A DNA stretch of 64,000 bases from Streptomyces bicolor (lineage in GTDB: Bacteria > Actinomycetota > Actinomycetes > Streptomycetales > Streptomycetaceae), in NCBI RefSeq assembly GCF_000719285.1, contig NZ_JOFS01000014.1, positions 62,001-126,000 on the forward strand, read 5' to 3'. Below the pieces are notes generated by a model that had not been told where the DNA came from, did no database searches, and saw only the letters and a program-made list of their open reading frames with translations. Of the stretch, positions 1 to 8,349 are shown one piece after another. How positions within the stretch are numbered: the first letter of the stretch is position 1; every line of letters starts with the position of its first letter. A program made the position numbers and the translations under genes.

Positions 1-881
1 ATGGACTGCCGCCCGCTCAGCGCGGCCACGACCCCGTGCTGACCGGGCATGTTCGCGCACAGCCGCATGTTCGCGAGGATGGTGAGGCCCTCGATGTAGG
101 AGTCGGCGTGGGCGCGGGGGCCCGAGATCGACATCCACCCGACCCGGTATCCGGCGACCCGGTAGGCCTTCGACATGCCGTTGAAGGTGAGGGTGAGCAG
201 GTCGGGGGCGACGGCGGCGGTCGGGGTATGGGAGGCCCCGTCGTACAGGATCTTGTCGTAGATCTCGTCCGAGCAGACGAGCAGGTTGTGCCGCCGGGCG
301 ATGTCCGTCAGCCCTCGCAGCACGGCCGCGTCGTACACGGCACCCGTCGGGTTGTTGGGGTTGATGATGACGATGGCCTTGGTGCGGTCGGTGACCTTGC
401 GCTCGATGTCGGCGAGGTCGGGCATCCAGTCGGCCTGCTCGTCGCACCGGTAGTGGACGGCGGTGCCGCCGGACAGCGAGACGGCGGCGGTCCACAGCGG
501 ATAGTCGGGAGCCGGAACCAGCACCTCGTCGCCGTCGTCCAGCAGCCCCTGCATCGCCATGACGATCAGCTCGGAGACGCCGTTGCCGATGAAGACGTGC
601 TCGACGTCGGTCTCGATGCCGAGGGTCTGGTTGTGCATGACGACGGCCCGGCGCGCGGCGAGCAGCCCCTTCGCGTCCCCGTACCCGTGTGCCGTGGACA
701 CGTTCCGGAGGATGTCCTCCAGGATCTCGGGCGGACACTCGAAACCGAACGCGGCCGGGTTCCCGGTGTTCAGCTTGAGGATCCGATGCCCCGCCGACTC
801 GAGCCGCATCGCCTCCTCGAGCACCGGGCCCCGGATCTCGTAACAGACGTTGGCGAGCTTGGTCGACTGGATCACCTGCAT
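1..881 (-). CDS. PLP-dependent class I aminotransferase (AlaA-like), 3' end outside window
   Basis: About 293 codons are visible from an ATG at 881; the C-terminus lies beyond base 1. The start region reads KLANVCYEIRGPVLEEA, then the aminotransferase fold I/II landmarks follow: a GNGVSELI glycine-rich turn, NPNNPTG (substrate/PLP binding), SDEIYDKI (PLP-pyridine Asp and Tyr) and SKAYRVAGYRVGW with the Schiff-base lysine. This pattern is typical of alanine/valine-pyruvate aminotransferases (AlaA/AlaT group), which move amino groups between glutamate and pyruvate in the cytosol; exact substrates cannot be read from sequence. No Shine-Dalgarno is seen before the ATG, so a leaderless transcript or the GTG two codons later is possible. 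It is divergent from the next gene across 126 bp. Confidence 0.92.
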   Translation of the reverse strand, partial: MQVIQSTKLANVCYEIRGPVLEEAMRLESAGHRILKLNTGNPAAFGFECPPEILEDILRNVSTAHGYGDAKGLLAARRAVVMHNQTLGIETDVEHVFIGNGVSELIVMAMQGLLDDGDEVLVPAPDYPLWTAAVSLSGGTAVHYRCDEQADWMPDLADIERKVTDRTKAIVIINPNNPTGAVYDAAVLRGLTDIARRHNLLVCSDEIYDKILYDGASHTPTAAVAPDLLTLTFNGMSKAYRVAGYRVGWMSISGPRAHADSYIEGLTILANMRLCANMPGQHGVVAALSGRQS

Positions 882-993
882 GTCAAGGAGCTTACGGCCG
901 CGTAACGTCCGGTGGGCCGTGTTTTCCGACACGTGAGACGCGGGGGTTTGGCCCGTTATCGCCGGTAGCTGTCCCGCCGGTCCCTCCGGTCCC

Positions 994-999
994 TACAAT
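994..999 (+). promoter_or_regulatory. -10 element TACAAT implying a leaderless transcript
   Basis: TACAAT sits 8 nt before the ATG at 1008 and there is no Shine-Dalgarno, so transcription probably begins at or next to the start codon. No good -35 is visible. Confidence 0.45.
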
Positions 1000-1007
1000 G
1001 CGCGCTC

Positions 1008-1856
1008 ATGTCCAGCCCGCCTGAGCACGACAACGGAAGGTACGGGGCGAACAGCGCCTACGGTGCCCCCGGTGCGCACGTCACCCCTGGCGGGATTCGG
1101 CCGACGGACGTGCCCGGGATGTCACCGAACGTGTACCACCCGCGGGTCGAGTCGTCCCCGCGTTACGAGGCGTACGCCGACCCCGCGACCGCCCACGGGT
1201 GGCAGAACGCGTACGACGAGACGACCGAGCTGCCTCCGGTGGTCGAGGGGGCGGATGGTGCCCACGAGGACTGCGGCGCCGGTGGCGGCTCCGGTCCCGG
1301 CGGTGGCTACGACTACGTCTACGAGGACGGCCACGGCTACGACTACGACGCCGCCCGTGACGCGGGACGCGGCAGCCCCCGCAGCCACCGAGGCCGCCAC
1401 CAGCCCGGCGTCTGGCGCTCGCGTCGCGTCGCGGTGGTCGCCGGTGTGGTGGGGGCGGTGTCGGTGGGGGCGCTGATAGCCGGGTTCTCCCTGTCCGGGC
1501 CCTCCTCGACGGGCGGCACGAAGACCAAGGGCGACAGGACGGCCACGACGTCCGACGACTCGGTGGTGCCGGGTGAGCCATCCGTGGGTACGTCACCAGG
1601 TACCCGCCGGTCCGAAGACGCCGATCCGCCGCGAACCACGTCCCCGAGCGCCTCGGCGAGCCCGACCGTGTCGGACGAGGCCGCCTCCGACGCCGCCGCG
1701 TCCGACGACAGCACCGAGGAACCCTCGACCGACCCGACCGCCGCCGGGACGGCTCCCTCCGCACCCACCGCGACAGTGACGGCGACGGCGACAGCGACGG
1801 GCACCTCCGCCGACAAGCCGGGCCGGGGGCAGGGAAACACGAAGCGCCCCAAGTAG
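1008..1856 (+). CDS. Hypothetical single-pass membrane protein with low-complexity tails
   Basis: 282 aa, not recognised as a named family. Residues 1-140 are Gly/Tyr/Asp-rich and probably disordered; a basic stretch (RSHRGRH, WRSRR) precedes one transmembrane helix at about 143-164 (VAVVAGVVGAVSVGALIAGF); the C-terminal ~115 residues are Ser/Thr/Asp/Pro/Ala-rich, including a TATATAT run, like an extracytoplasmic stalk. Topology by the positive-inside rule is N-in/C-out. Streptomycetes encode many such proteins and no function can be assigned. The ATG at 1008 follows a -10-like TACAAT by 8 nt with no ribosome site, so it is probably translated from a leaderless mRNA. Confidence 0.75.
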   Translation: MSSPPEHDNGRYGANSAYGAPGAHVTPGGIRPTDVPGMSPNVYHPRVESSPRYEAYADPATAHGWQNAYDETTELPPVVEGADGAHEDCGAGGGSGPGGGYDYVYEDGHGYDYDAARDAGRGSPRSHRGRHQPGVWRSRRVAVVAGVVGAVSVGALIAGFSLSGPSSTGGTKTKGDRTATTSDDSVVPGEPSVGTSPGTRRSEDADPPRTTSPSASASPTVSDEAASDAAASDDSTEEPSTDPTAAGTAPSAPTATVTATATATGTSADKPGRGQGNTKRPK

Positions 1857-2244
1857 TCACGGCCGCGTCAACTCGCGTGCCGAGCTGGGGCTGCGCGGGG
1901 CCGGGGAAGCGACCCGGGTGTCGATCGCGGTCAACGCCGACTCGCTGGCGAAGCGGGGGCTCCTGACGCACGAACTGCAGCCGTGCCGCGCGCTCGTCGG
2001 GGTCGCGGCGGTAGGTCACCACGCCCGCTGCCGCTCGCTTGTGGTGATCCGATCACCCTCTCGTGAACGTCCTGCGCCGCCCGCCGAACACACCGGTCCG
2101 CCGTGATAGGGAATCCCCTACGGCGCGAACTCACCAGTAACCAACTCCTTGTCCACACCCCCCTCCTGCGTGAGAATGCGCATGACAAAAGTGCGGGTGG
2201 CCGGAGATTTTCCGGTCACCCTCCTCGTATGAGGGGACCCCCAC
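1857..2244. other. 388-bp intergenic region ahead of the secreted protease
   Basis: No convincing gene: the 62-codon plus-strand frame at 1918-2106 and the overlapping minus-strand frames have no ribosome site and no recognisable motif. The region holds the protease promoter. A short inverted repeat (CCGGA, 5-nt loop, TCCGG) lies at 2201-2215, just before the GAGGGG ribosome site. Confidence 0.5.
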
Positions 2245-3174
2245 ATGAGAAAACCTCTCGGCGCCGCCCTCCTCGCCCTGGCGATAGCCGGGGCCGGCGC
2301 CGCGCCCGCGGTCGCGGCTCCCGTGGACACGGCAGAGTCCTTCGGCAAGAGCGTGGACGCGGACACGATCACGTCCGTGGTCCACGACGCCGTCACGTCC
2401 ACCACGGAGAGCCTCAACCGGACCCTGAACCCCTCGGTCCAGGCCGTCGACTTCGCGGGTACCGTCTCGCTCAGCAACTGTTCCGGCTCGGTCGTCCGGT
2501 TCCCGGACTCGGAGGACAACGACCCGGCGCTGGTGATGTCCAACGGCCACTGTCTGGAGACCGGCATGCCGGGACCCGGACAGGTCGTCGTCGACCGGGC
2601 GTCCAGCCGGACGTTCGGCCTGCTCAACTCGTCCGGCTCCCGGGTCGGCACGCTGCGCGCCAGCAAGATCGCTTACGGGACCATGACCGACACGGACGTG
2701 GCGATCTATCAGCTCACCACCACGTACGCGCAGATCAAGAGCTCGTACGGGATCGACGCGCTGAAGGTGGCCGACACCCACCCGGTCGCCGGCACGGCCA
2801 TCACGGTCGCCTCCGGTTACTGGAAGCGGCTGTACAACTGCAACATCGACGGGTTCGCATACCGCCTCAAGGAAGGCGACTGGACCTTCAAGGACTCGGT
2901 CCGCTACACCTCCGCCTGCAACACCATCGGCGGCACCTCCGGCTCCCCCGTCATCGACCAGGCCACGAAGCAGGTCGTCGCCGTCAACAACACCGGCAAC
3001 GAGGACGGCCAGCGCTGCACGGTCAACAACCCGTGCGAGGTGGACGAGAGCGGCAACGTCACCGTCCGCCAGGGCATCAACTACGCCCAGCAGACGTACC
3101 AGATCCCCGCCTGCTTCGGCGTCGACAACAAGCTCGACCTGAGCGCGAGCGGGTGCGTACTGCCCAAGCCGTAA
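2245..3174 (+). CDS. Secreted trypsin-like (S1 family) serine protease
   Basis: 309 aa. An N-terminal signal peptide (MRKPLGAALLALAIAGAGAAPAVA) has a probable cleavage after residue 24 (AVA-AP). The chymotrypsin-fold triad is visible: His102 in NGHC, Asp151 in TDTDVAIY and Ser232 in GGTSGSPV. Paired cysteines (79/103, and 199/225) fit disulfides of an exported enzyme. There is no long propeptide or C-terminal binding domain. It should hydrolyse peptide bonds outside the cell; specificity cannot be read. A GAGGGG ribosome site lies 10 nt before the ATG. The gene is monocistronic and convergent with the deacylase gene 47 bp downstream. Confidence 0.9.
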   Translation: MRKPLGAALLALAIAGAGAAPAVAAPVDTAESFGKSVDADTITSVVHDAVTSTTESLNRTLNPSVQAVDFAGTVSLSNCSGSVVRFPDSEDNDPALVMSNGHCLETGMPGPGQVVVDRASSRTFGLLNSSGSRVGTLRASKIAYGTMTDTDVAIYQLTTTYAQIKSSYGIDALKVADTHPVAGTAITVASGYWKRLYNCNIDGFAYRLKEGDWTFKDSVRYTSACNTIGGTSGSPVIDQATKQVVAVNNTGNEDGQRCTVNNPCEVDESGNVTVRQGINYAQQTYQIPACFGVDNKLDLSASGCVLPKP

Positions 3175-3221
3175 CAGCGGCAAGGGGATCGGGGCGGGTG
3201 GTCCCGGGGTACCGCGGCAGT

Positions 3222-4847
3222 TCAGCGCGGTGTCCTGCGGACTGCCCGCCCCGCCAGTACGTCCGTCCTGCGGCCGTCCTCGATCACGAAGCGGCCGTCG
3301 ACGAGGACGTACGGGATGCCGGTGGGCAGCTTCCTCGGTTCCTCGAACGTCGAACCCGCCGCCACCGTCCGCGGGTCGAACAGCACCAGGTCCGCCCGGT
3401 GACCCTCGCGGACCAGCCCTCGGTCCGGCAGTCGCAGCCGGGCCGCCGGGCGCGAGGTCAGATGGGCCACGCACTCCTCCAGTGACAGGACCCCCAACTC
3501 CCGTACGTAGTGGCCGAGGTAGTGCGGGAACGTTCCGTACGCCCTCGGATGCGGCTTCGTGCCCTGCAGGATGCCGTCCGAGCCGCCCGTGTGGACGTGG
3601 TGCCGCATGATCGTCCGCACGTTCTCCTCGTGGCCGACGTGCTGCAGGATCGTCGAACCCAGCCGGTCGTCCAGGAGGAGACGGCGAGCGGTCACCCACG
3701 GGTCCTCGCCCCGCGCGTCCGCCGACTGCCGGATCGTACGGCCGACGAAGTCCCCGAGCGCCGGGTCGCTCACGCCGGAGATCTCGATCGTGTCCCACTC
3801 GATGGGCACCCCGTGGCAGCCGTCCGCGCCGATGACCTCCATGTGGTGGCGGATGCGTTCGGCGGTGTCGTCGTCCGTGAGGCGGGCCAGGACCGCCTCG
3901 GGCCCGCCCTCGCTCGCCCAGCTCGGCAGCATGGCGACGAGCGTCGTGCAGCCGGGTGTGTAGGGGTAGGTGTCGAGGCTGATGTCGGCTCCTTCGGCGA
4001 GCGCCTCGTCCAGCAGCGACAGCAGCTCGGGCGCCCGGCCCTTGTTCACGCCGAAGTTCATGGTGGCGTGGGCCAGGTGGAGAGCGCAGCCCGCCTCCCT
4101 CGTCAGGGCCACCATCTCCTCGTACGCCTCCAGGGCGCCGGCCCCGTAGGAGCGGTGGTGCGGGCAGTAGTAGCCGCCGTACGACGCCACCACCCGGCAC
4201 AGCTCCGTCAGCTCGGCGTCCTTGGCGTACATGCCGGGCGTGTAGGTCAGCCCGGACGACAGGCCGACGGCGCCCTGCTCCATGCCCTCCGCGACGAGCT
4301 GCCGCATCCGGTCCAGCTCGTCCGGCGTCGCCTCCCGGTCCTCCCAGCCGACGGCGAGCGCGCGGACCGTGCCCTGCGGGATGAGGTACGCCGCGTTCAC
4401 GGCGATGCCCCGGCCTTCGAAACCGGAGTCGAGGCGGTCCAGGTACTCACCCACCGACCGCCAGTCGAAGTCGATGTCGTCGCCGGAGCCGTTCCAGCCG
4501 GTGATCGCGCGGCGGACCTCGGCGAGGGTGCGGTCGTCGACCGGGGCGTACGACAGCCCGTCCTGACCTATGACCTCCAGGGTGACGCCCTGCGCGGCCT
4601 TGGCACTGTGGTCGGGGTCCCGCAGCAGCGCCAGGTCGCTGTGGGCGTGCATGTCGATGAAGCCGGGGGAGAGGACGAGGCCCTCCGCGTCCAGCTCCCG
4701 TCGCGCCCTGGGGCGTTGACAGCCGGCCGCGGCCGCCTCCTGGACGATCGACACGATCCGGCCGCCGTCCACGACCACGTCGGCGCGGTAGGAGGGGCCG
4801 CCGCTGCCGTCCACGACCTCCGCGTCCCGGATGACGAGTTCTTCCAC
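3222..4847 (-). CDS. N-acyl-D-amino-acid deacylase family amidohydrolase
   Basis: 541 aa from GTG at 4847, chosen because AGGAGG lies 8 nt upstream; the earlier GTG at 4856 overlaps that site. This is a D-aminoacylase-type amidohydrolase: an N-terminal beta domain, then the metal site HAHSD (His67, His69), a long TIM barrel with HAT, HVGH and [10 protein letters not shown] segments, and a C-terminal beta domain ([11 protein letters not shown]). Known members remove the acyl group from N-acyl-D-amino acids in the cytosol with one or two zinc ions. In place of the usual GNCG, whose Cys is a zinc ligand in characterised D-aminoacylases, this protein reads GQDG, so its substrate may differ. Its ribosome site overlaps the stop of the upstream PLP enzyme gene (TAGGAGG), so the two are translationally coupled. 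Context suggests deacetylation of an acetylated amino-sugar acid (inference). Confidence 0.88.
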   Translation of the reverse strand: MEELVIRDAEVVDGSGGPSYRADVVVDGGRIVSIVQEAAAAGCQRPRARRELDAEGLVLSPGFIDMHAHSDLALLRDPDHSAKAAQGVTLEVIGQDGLSYAPVDDRTLAEVRRAITGWNGSGDDIDFDWRSVGEYLDRLDSGFEGRGIAVNAAYLIPQGTVRALAVGWEDREATPDELDRMRQLVAEGMEQGAVGLSSGLTYTPGMYAKDAELTELCRVVASYGGYYCPHHRSYGAGALEAYEEMVALTREAGCALHLAHATMNFGVNKGRAPELLSLLDEALAEGADISLDTYPYTPGCTTLVAMLPSWASEGGPEAVLARLTDDDTAERIRHHMEVIGADGCHGVPIEWDTIEISGVSDPALGDFVGRTIRQSADARGEDPWVTARRLLLDDRLGSTILQHVGHEENVRTIMRHHVHTGGSDGILQGTKPHPRAYGTFPHYLGHYVRELGVLSLEECVAHLTSRPAARLRLPDRGLVREGHRADLVLFDPRTVAAGSTFEEPRKLPTGIPYVLVDGRFVIEDGRRTDVLAGRAVRRTPR

Positions 4848-4859
4848 TGCCGCCACCTC

Positions 4860-6143
4860 CTAGAAGAACGTGCGGATGTATTCGACGACCGTCCCGTCCG
4901 CCTCGGCGACCGGGATCAACTGCCACTTGTCGAACGACGTGCACGGGTGGGACAGCCCCATGCCGAGCCAGTCCCCGACCTCCAGGTCCGCCTCCTCGGT
5001 CGTCCGCAGCCACGCGTGCTGGTCGGACAGGCCGGTCACCGAGATGCCGGTGGCCGGGCGCTCGGCGCCGTCGCGGCGGACCACCTGGGCGAACGGCAGA
5101 TCGAGGTCGTACGCCGCGTCCCGCTTGCCCGCGTTGACGAAGGCCTGGTCGGGGGAGGGGCGGGAGACGACCTGGGCCCACAGCCGGAAGGCGGGTTCGA
5201 GTGCGCCCTCCTCCGGGACCCGGTTGAACGGGGTCAGCTTGCGGTAGTGGCCGTCGTCGTGCGAGACGTACGCGCCGGAGCGCAGCAACTTCAGTACGGG
5301 AACGGACAGTTCGGGGATCTGGGTGAACACGTCCGCCACCGCGTCGAACCACGCGCTGCCGCCCGCGCTGACGACGATCTCGTCCAGCCCGGCGAACCGG
5401 CCCGCCTTGTCGAACTCGACCGCCAGCGCTACCAGCCGCCGCAGCCACGCGTGCACCCGCTCGGTGTCTGCCTGCGGGACCTCGCCCTCGTACCCCGCGA
5501 CACCGACCAGCCGCAGTGACGGCACGGCGGCCACCGCGTCCGCGACGGCCGCGCACTCCGCCTCCGTACGGACGCCGGTACGGGCGCCCTCACCGGCGGC
5601 GAGTTCGACGACGACGTCCACCGGGCGGGCGGCTCCCGCGCCGCTGAGCGCCGCGTCCATCAGCTCCACGCCGCGCACGGAGTCGACGTAGCAGACGAGA
5701 CGGAAGTCCGGGTCGGCGCTGAGCTCGCCGGCGATCCAGCGCAGGGCGGCCGCGTCCACCAGCTCGTTCGCGAGGAAGACCCGCTGGACGCCGTACGCCC
5801 GCGCGACCCGCACCTGGTGCGGCACCGCGAGCGTGATGCCCCACGCGCCGTGCTCGATCTGCCGCTGGAACAGCTGGGGCGCCATGGAGGTCTTGCCGTG
5901 CGGGGCGAAGGCGAGGCCGTGGCGGGCGGCGTACGTCTCCATGAGGTCGAGGTTGTGCTCCAGTCGCTCGGCGGAGAGCGCGAGGACGGGAGTGGCGAAA
6001 CCGCCGGTGAAGAGGTTGCGGCGCTGGGCGGCGAGCTCCGCGACGGTCAGGCCGTCGGCGTCCGGGGGGAGGCCCTTGAAGCGGTGGTCGACGCGGTCCT
6101 CTGCGAGGCGGGCGAGGGCTTCGTGAGGGCTGTCGGCTGTCAT
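4860..6143 (-). CDS. DSD1-type PLP enzyme: D-amino-acid (possibly D-glucosaminate) dehydratase/deaminase
   Basis: 427 aa with an alanine-racemase N-terminal TIM barrel and a C-terminal metal-binding beta domain. PHGKTSMAP holds the PLP lysine (Lys84); SAGGSAWF is a phosphate-binding loop; the C-terminal GLSDQHAW and LSHPCTSFDKW supply the His and Cys metal ligands typical of D-serine dehydratase and D-threonine aldolase relatives. The family removes ammonia from D-2-amino-3-hydroxy acids, giving 2-keto acids. From memory, bacterial D-glucosaminate dehydratase, which makes 2-keto-3-deoxygluconate, belongs to this fold. Next to a KDG-kinase-like gene and RidA that activity is the best fit, but D-serine or another D-hydroxyamino acid remains possible. 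A GGAGG ribosome site precedes the ATG; the gene is first in a two-gene operon with the deacylase. Confidence 0.85.
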   Translation of the reverse strand: MTADSPHEALARLAEDRVDHRFKGLPPDADGLTVAELAAQRRNLFTGGFATPVLALSAERLEHNLDLMETYAARHGLAFAPHGKTSMAPQLFQRQIEHGAWGITLAVPHQVRVARAYGVQRVFLANELVDAAALRWIAGELSADPDFRLVCYVDSVRGVELMDAALSGAGAARPVDVVVELAAGEGARTGVRTEAECAAVADAVAAVPSLRLVGVAGYEGEVPQADTERVHAWLRRLVALAVEFDKAGRFAGLDEIVVSAGGSAWFDAVADVFTQIPELSVPVLKLLRSGAYVSHDDGHYRKLTPFNRVPEEGALEPAFRLWAQVVSRPSPDQAFVNAGKRDAAYDLDLPFAQVVRRDGAERPATGISVTGLSDQHAWLRTTEEADLEVGDWLGMGLSHPCTSFDKWQLIPVAEADGTVVEYIRTFF

Positions 6144-6165
6144 GGAGCCTCCCTGATCTGGGTGG

Positions 6166-6190
6166 TTGCATTAGCTGCAATGCTCATTGC
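6166..6190. promoter_or_regulatory. Overlapping palindromes, candidate IclR operator
   Basis: TTGCA-N5-TGCAA (6166-6180) overlaps GCAATG-CT-CATTGC (6177-6190) in the 136-bp gap between the two divergent arms. An IclR-family regulator is encoded in the rightward arm, and such dimers or tetramers bind paired short palindromes between divergent catabolic operons. Assignment to that regulator is inference. Confidence 0.55.
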
Positions 6191-6279
6191 GTATATCGCT
6201 TACCGCTGTCTAACATCTCGGCCAACGCGGGGTCAACGAAAGCCGCGTCCCGCGAACCCGCCGAGGAGCTACGACGATC

Positions 6280-7560
6280 GTGACTGTCACCGGACCCCGC
6301 AATGCCCTCGACGTCGTCGACGTTGTCGCGCTCGGCGAGTCCATGGTCACGTTCCTGCCGACCCGACCGGGGCGGCTCGCCGATGTGCCGTCGTTCGAGC
6401 GGGGGATCGGGGGCGCGGAGTCGAACGTGGCCTGCGGGCTCGCTGCCGCGGGGCATGCGGTGCGGTGGGTGAGCCGGGTGGGGGCGGACGGGTTCGGCGA
6501 CCACTTGGTGGAGGCGATCGGAGGGTACGGCGTCGACGTCTCGGCCGTCCGCCGGGATCCGGTGCGGCCGACGGGGGTGTACTTCCGTACGGCGGAGGAC
6601 CGGGGGACGGATGCGCACGAGGTGGCGTACTACCGGGCGGGGTCGGCGGCGTCGGCGATGTCCGTGGCGAACGTGGACCTTGGGGCGGTGCGGGCGGGGC
6701 GGGTGCTGCATCTTTCGGGGATCACTGCGGCGTTGTCGGAGGGGTGCCTGGAGCTGATGCGGGAGCTGACGGGGCCGGTGGAGGGGCGGCCGCTGGTGTC
6801 CTTCGACGTCAACTACCGGGCGGGGTTGTGGGGAGACGGCAGCGGTCCGATGGTGCTGCTGGATCTGGCGCGCGGGGCTGATGTGGTGTTCGTGGGGGAG
6901 GACGAGGCTGAAGCGGCCTGGGGGATCACGGGGGGACCGGAGGCGGTGCGTGCGTTGTTGCCGGAGCCGCGGGTGTTGGTGGTGAAGCGGGGGCCAGTGG
7001 GGGCTACAGCTTTCGTGTCGGCTGCGGGTGGTGGTGGGCTGGTCGCGCCCACGCGGCGGAGCCGCAAGTGTCACAGCCCCGCGCCCCTTGGGTTGGCCGA
7101 CAGCCGCCAGTCGCAAGCCGCGGACGGCCGACCCGCGCAGCCTGCGGGCAGTCGTGCCGCTGGGGCGGCTCCCGACCCAAAGAAGGGCGGCACCTCGTCA
7201 GCGCCGAGTTGCGCGTCCCACCCCCGGCCCACCCCGACTCCGGGCACCGCACAGCCGACGACCACCTTCGCACCCGCCCTCCACGTCACCCCCGTGGCAA
7301 CGGTTGGCGCAGGCGACGCATTCGCCGCCGGCTTCCTCTCCGCAACCCTCCGCGACCTGCCCATGAAGGACCGCCTCCGCCACGCCCACCTCTGGGCCGC
7401 CGCCACCCTCACCGCCCCCGGCGACCTCGCCCCACCCCCCTCCCGCGACCACGCCGACCGCCTGGCCGCCCTCGACGACGTCGCGTGGGAGAAACTTCGA
7501 CTCGGCCCCGGCTGGACGCAAGCCGCACACAGGGCCGACGAGGAGGTACGCACACCATGA
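6280..7560 (+). CDS. kdgK: PfkB-family sugar kinase (2-keto-3-deoxygluconate kinase-like) with an in-frame repeat insertion
   Basis: 426 aa from GTG at 6280, with GAGGAG 11 nt upstream. Ribokinase-fold signatures: GGAESNVACGLAAAG near residues 46-60, the ATP/anion-hole motif TVGAGDAFAAGFLS with the catalytic Asp near residue 348, and the central DVNYRAGLW typical of KDG kinases. The expected role is ATP phosphorylation of 2-keto-3-deoxygluconate to KDPG. Relatives run about 310-340 aa; here about 80 residues of Pro/Ser/Arg-rich sequence (roughly residues 247-328, bases 7019-7262) interrupt the strand that normally leads into FAPALHVTPVATVGAGDA. The insert begins with a copy of the hairpin repeat seen twice elsewhere in this window and keeps the frame. 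Whether the enzyme stays active is unknown. The stop overlaps the IclR start (ATGA). Confidence 0.82.
   Translation: MTVTGPRNALDVVDVVALGESMVTFLPTRPGRLADVPSFERGIGGAESNVACGLAAAGHAVRWVSRVGADGFGDHLVEAIGGYGVDVSAVRRDPVRPTGVYFRTAEDRGTDAHEVAYYRAGSAASAMSVANVDLGAVRAGRVLHLSGITAALSEGCLELMRELTGPVEGRPLVSFDVNYRAGLWGDGSGPMVLLDLARGADVVFVGEDEAEAAWGITGGPEAVRALLPEPRVLVVKRGPVGATAFVSAAGGGGLVAPTRRSRKCHSPAPLGLADSRQSQAADGRPAQPAGSRAAGAAPDPKKGGTSSAPSCASHPRPTPTPGTAQPTTTFAPALHVTPVATVGAGDAFAAGFLSATLRDLPMKDRLRHAHLWAAATLTAPGDLAPPPSRDHADRLAALDDVAWEKLRLGPGWTQAAHRADEEVRTP
7036..7089 (+). repeat. Dispersed REP-like hairpin repeat, copy A (inside kdgK)
   Basis: This copy has outer arms GGGCTG/CAGCCC enclosing an inner hairpin GCGGC-GGA-GCCGC and ends in CGCGCCCCTT. 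Near-identical copies lie at 56512-56570 (inverted) and 60384-60437. It sits in the reading frame of the kinase. Confidence 0.85.
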
Positions 7561-8318
7561 GCCAGACCGTCGACCGCGCACTCAGCATCCTGCCGCTGCT
7601 CGCGGAGGGCCCCGCCGACCTCGGCCAGGTCGCCGACCGCCTGGGCGTGCACAAATCCACGGCCCTCCGCCTCCTGCGCACCCTCCACGAGCACGGCATG
7701 GTCTACCGCCAGTCCGACCAGCGCTACCGCCTCGGCGCCCGCCTCATCGCCCTCGCCCAGGAGGCGATGGAGAACCTCGACATCCGCGAGATCGCCCACC
7801 CCCACCTCGTACGCCTCAACGAGCAGTGCGGACACACCGTCCACCTCGCCGTGTACGAGGAGGACGAGGTCCTCTACATCGACAAGGTGGAGAGCCGCTA
7901 CCCGGTGCGGATGTACTCGCGGATCGGCAAGCCGGTCGCCATCACGGTCGCCGCCGTCGCGAAGCTGCTGCTCGCCGACCTGCCCGAGCACGAGCGCCGC
8001 GCCCTCTCCGACAAGCTCGACTACCCCATGTACACGTCCCGTTCGACGCCCAATCAAGAGGCCTTCCTCAAGGAGCTGGCCAAGGTGCGCGAACAGGGCT
8101 GGGCCACCGACCTCGGTGGCCACGAGGAGTCCATCAACTGCGTCGCCGCGCCGATCCGTGGTGCCGACGGCCGGGTCGTCGCCGCGATGTCGGTCTCCGC
8201 GCCGAACGTCGTGGTCACCGCCGACGAACTCCTCACCCTGCTCCCGCTGGTGCGCCGTACGGCGGACGACATCAGCGGCGAGTACTCCGGCAGGACCTCA
8301 GCGAAGAACCCCGTATGA
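7557..8318 (+). CDS. IclR-family transcriptional regulator
   Basis: 253 aa; ATG at 7557 with AGGAGGT 9 nt upstream, overlapping the kinase stop. An N-terminal winged helix (about 1-65, DLGQVADRLGVHKSTALRLLRTL) is followed by a C-terminal IclR effector domain (about 75-250) with EVLYIDKVES, KPVAITVAAVAKLLLA and GGHEESINCVAAPI. The family usually represses adjacent catabolic operons and is released by a pathway metabolite. KdgR, the KDG-responsive repressor, is of this family, which fits the KDG-kinase neighbour, though the effector is not readable from sequence. The likely target is the palindrome pair at 6166-6190. Confidence 0.93.
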   Translation: MSQTVDRALSILPLLAEGPADLGQVADRLGVHKSTALRLLRTLHEHGMVYRQSDQRYRLGARLIALAQEAMENLDIREIAHPHLVRLNEQCGHTVHLAVYEEDEVLYIDKVESRYPVRMYSRIGKPVAITVAAVAKLLLADLPEHERRALSDKLDYPMYTSRSTPNQEAFLKELAKVREQGWATDLGGHEESINCVAAPIRGADGRVVAAMSVSAPNVVVTADELLTLLPLVRRTADDISGEYSGRTSAKNPV

Positions 8319-8349
8319 CCGAGGACGGCAAGGAACCCGTATGACCGAG
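8304..8349 (+). repeat. 26-bp-period imperfect duplication carrying two start codons
   Basis: About 20 bp ending in CGTATGACCGAG occurs at 8304-8323 and again at 8330-8349. The first copy contains the IclR stop and the second the ridA start. It creates a nine-codon frame from the ATG at 8315 whose stop overlaps the ridA ATG. Confidence 0.7.

Noticed and set aside
1081..2022. 313-codon minus-strand Arg-rich frame
   Set aside because: Overlaps the one-pass membrane protein; no start signals or domains.
3510..5519. 669-codon plus-strand frame across the deacylase and PLP-enzyme genes
   Set aside because: It crosses two well-supported minus-strand genes and gives Arg/Val/Asp-rich nonsense.
6280..7560. 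kdgK as a frameshifted pseudogene
   Set aside because: The frame stays open through the insert and both flanking halves of the PfkB fold are intact, so it is treated as a complete gene with an insertion.
8315..8344. Nine-codon leader peptide gene before ridA
   Set aside because: Best explained as a by-product of a short duplication; listed as a repeat only.
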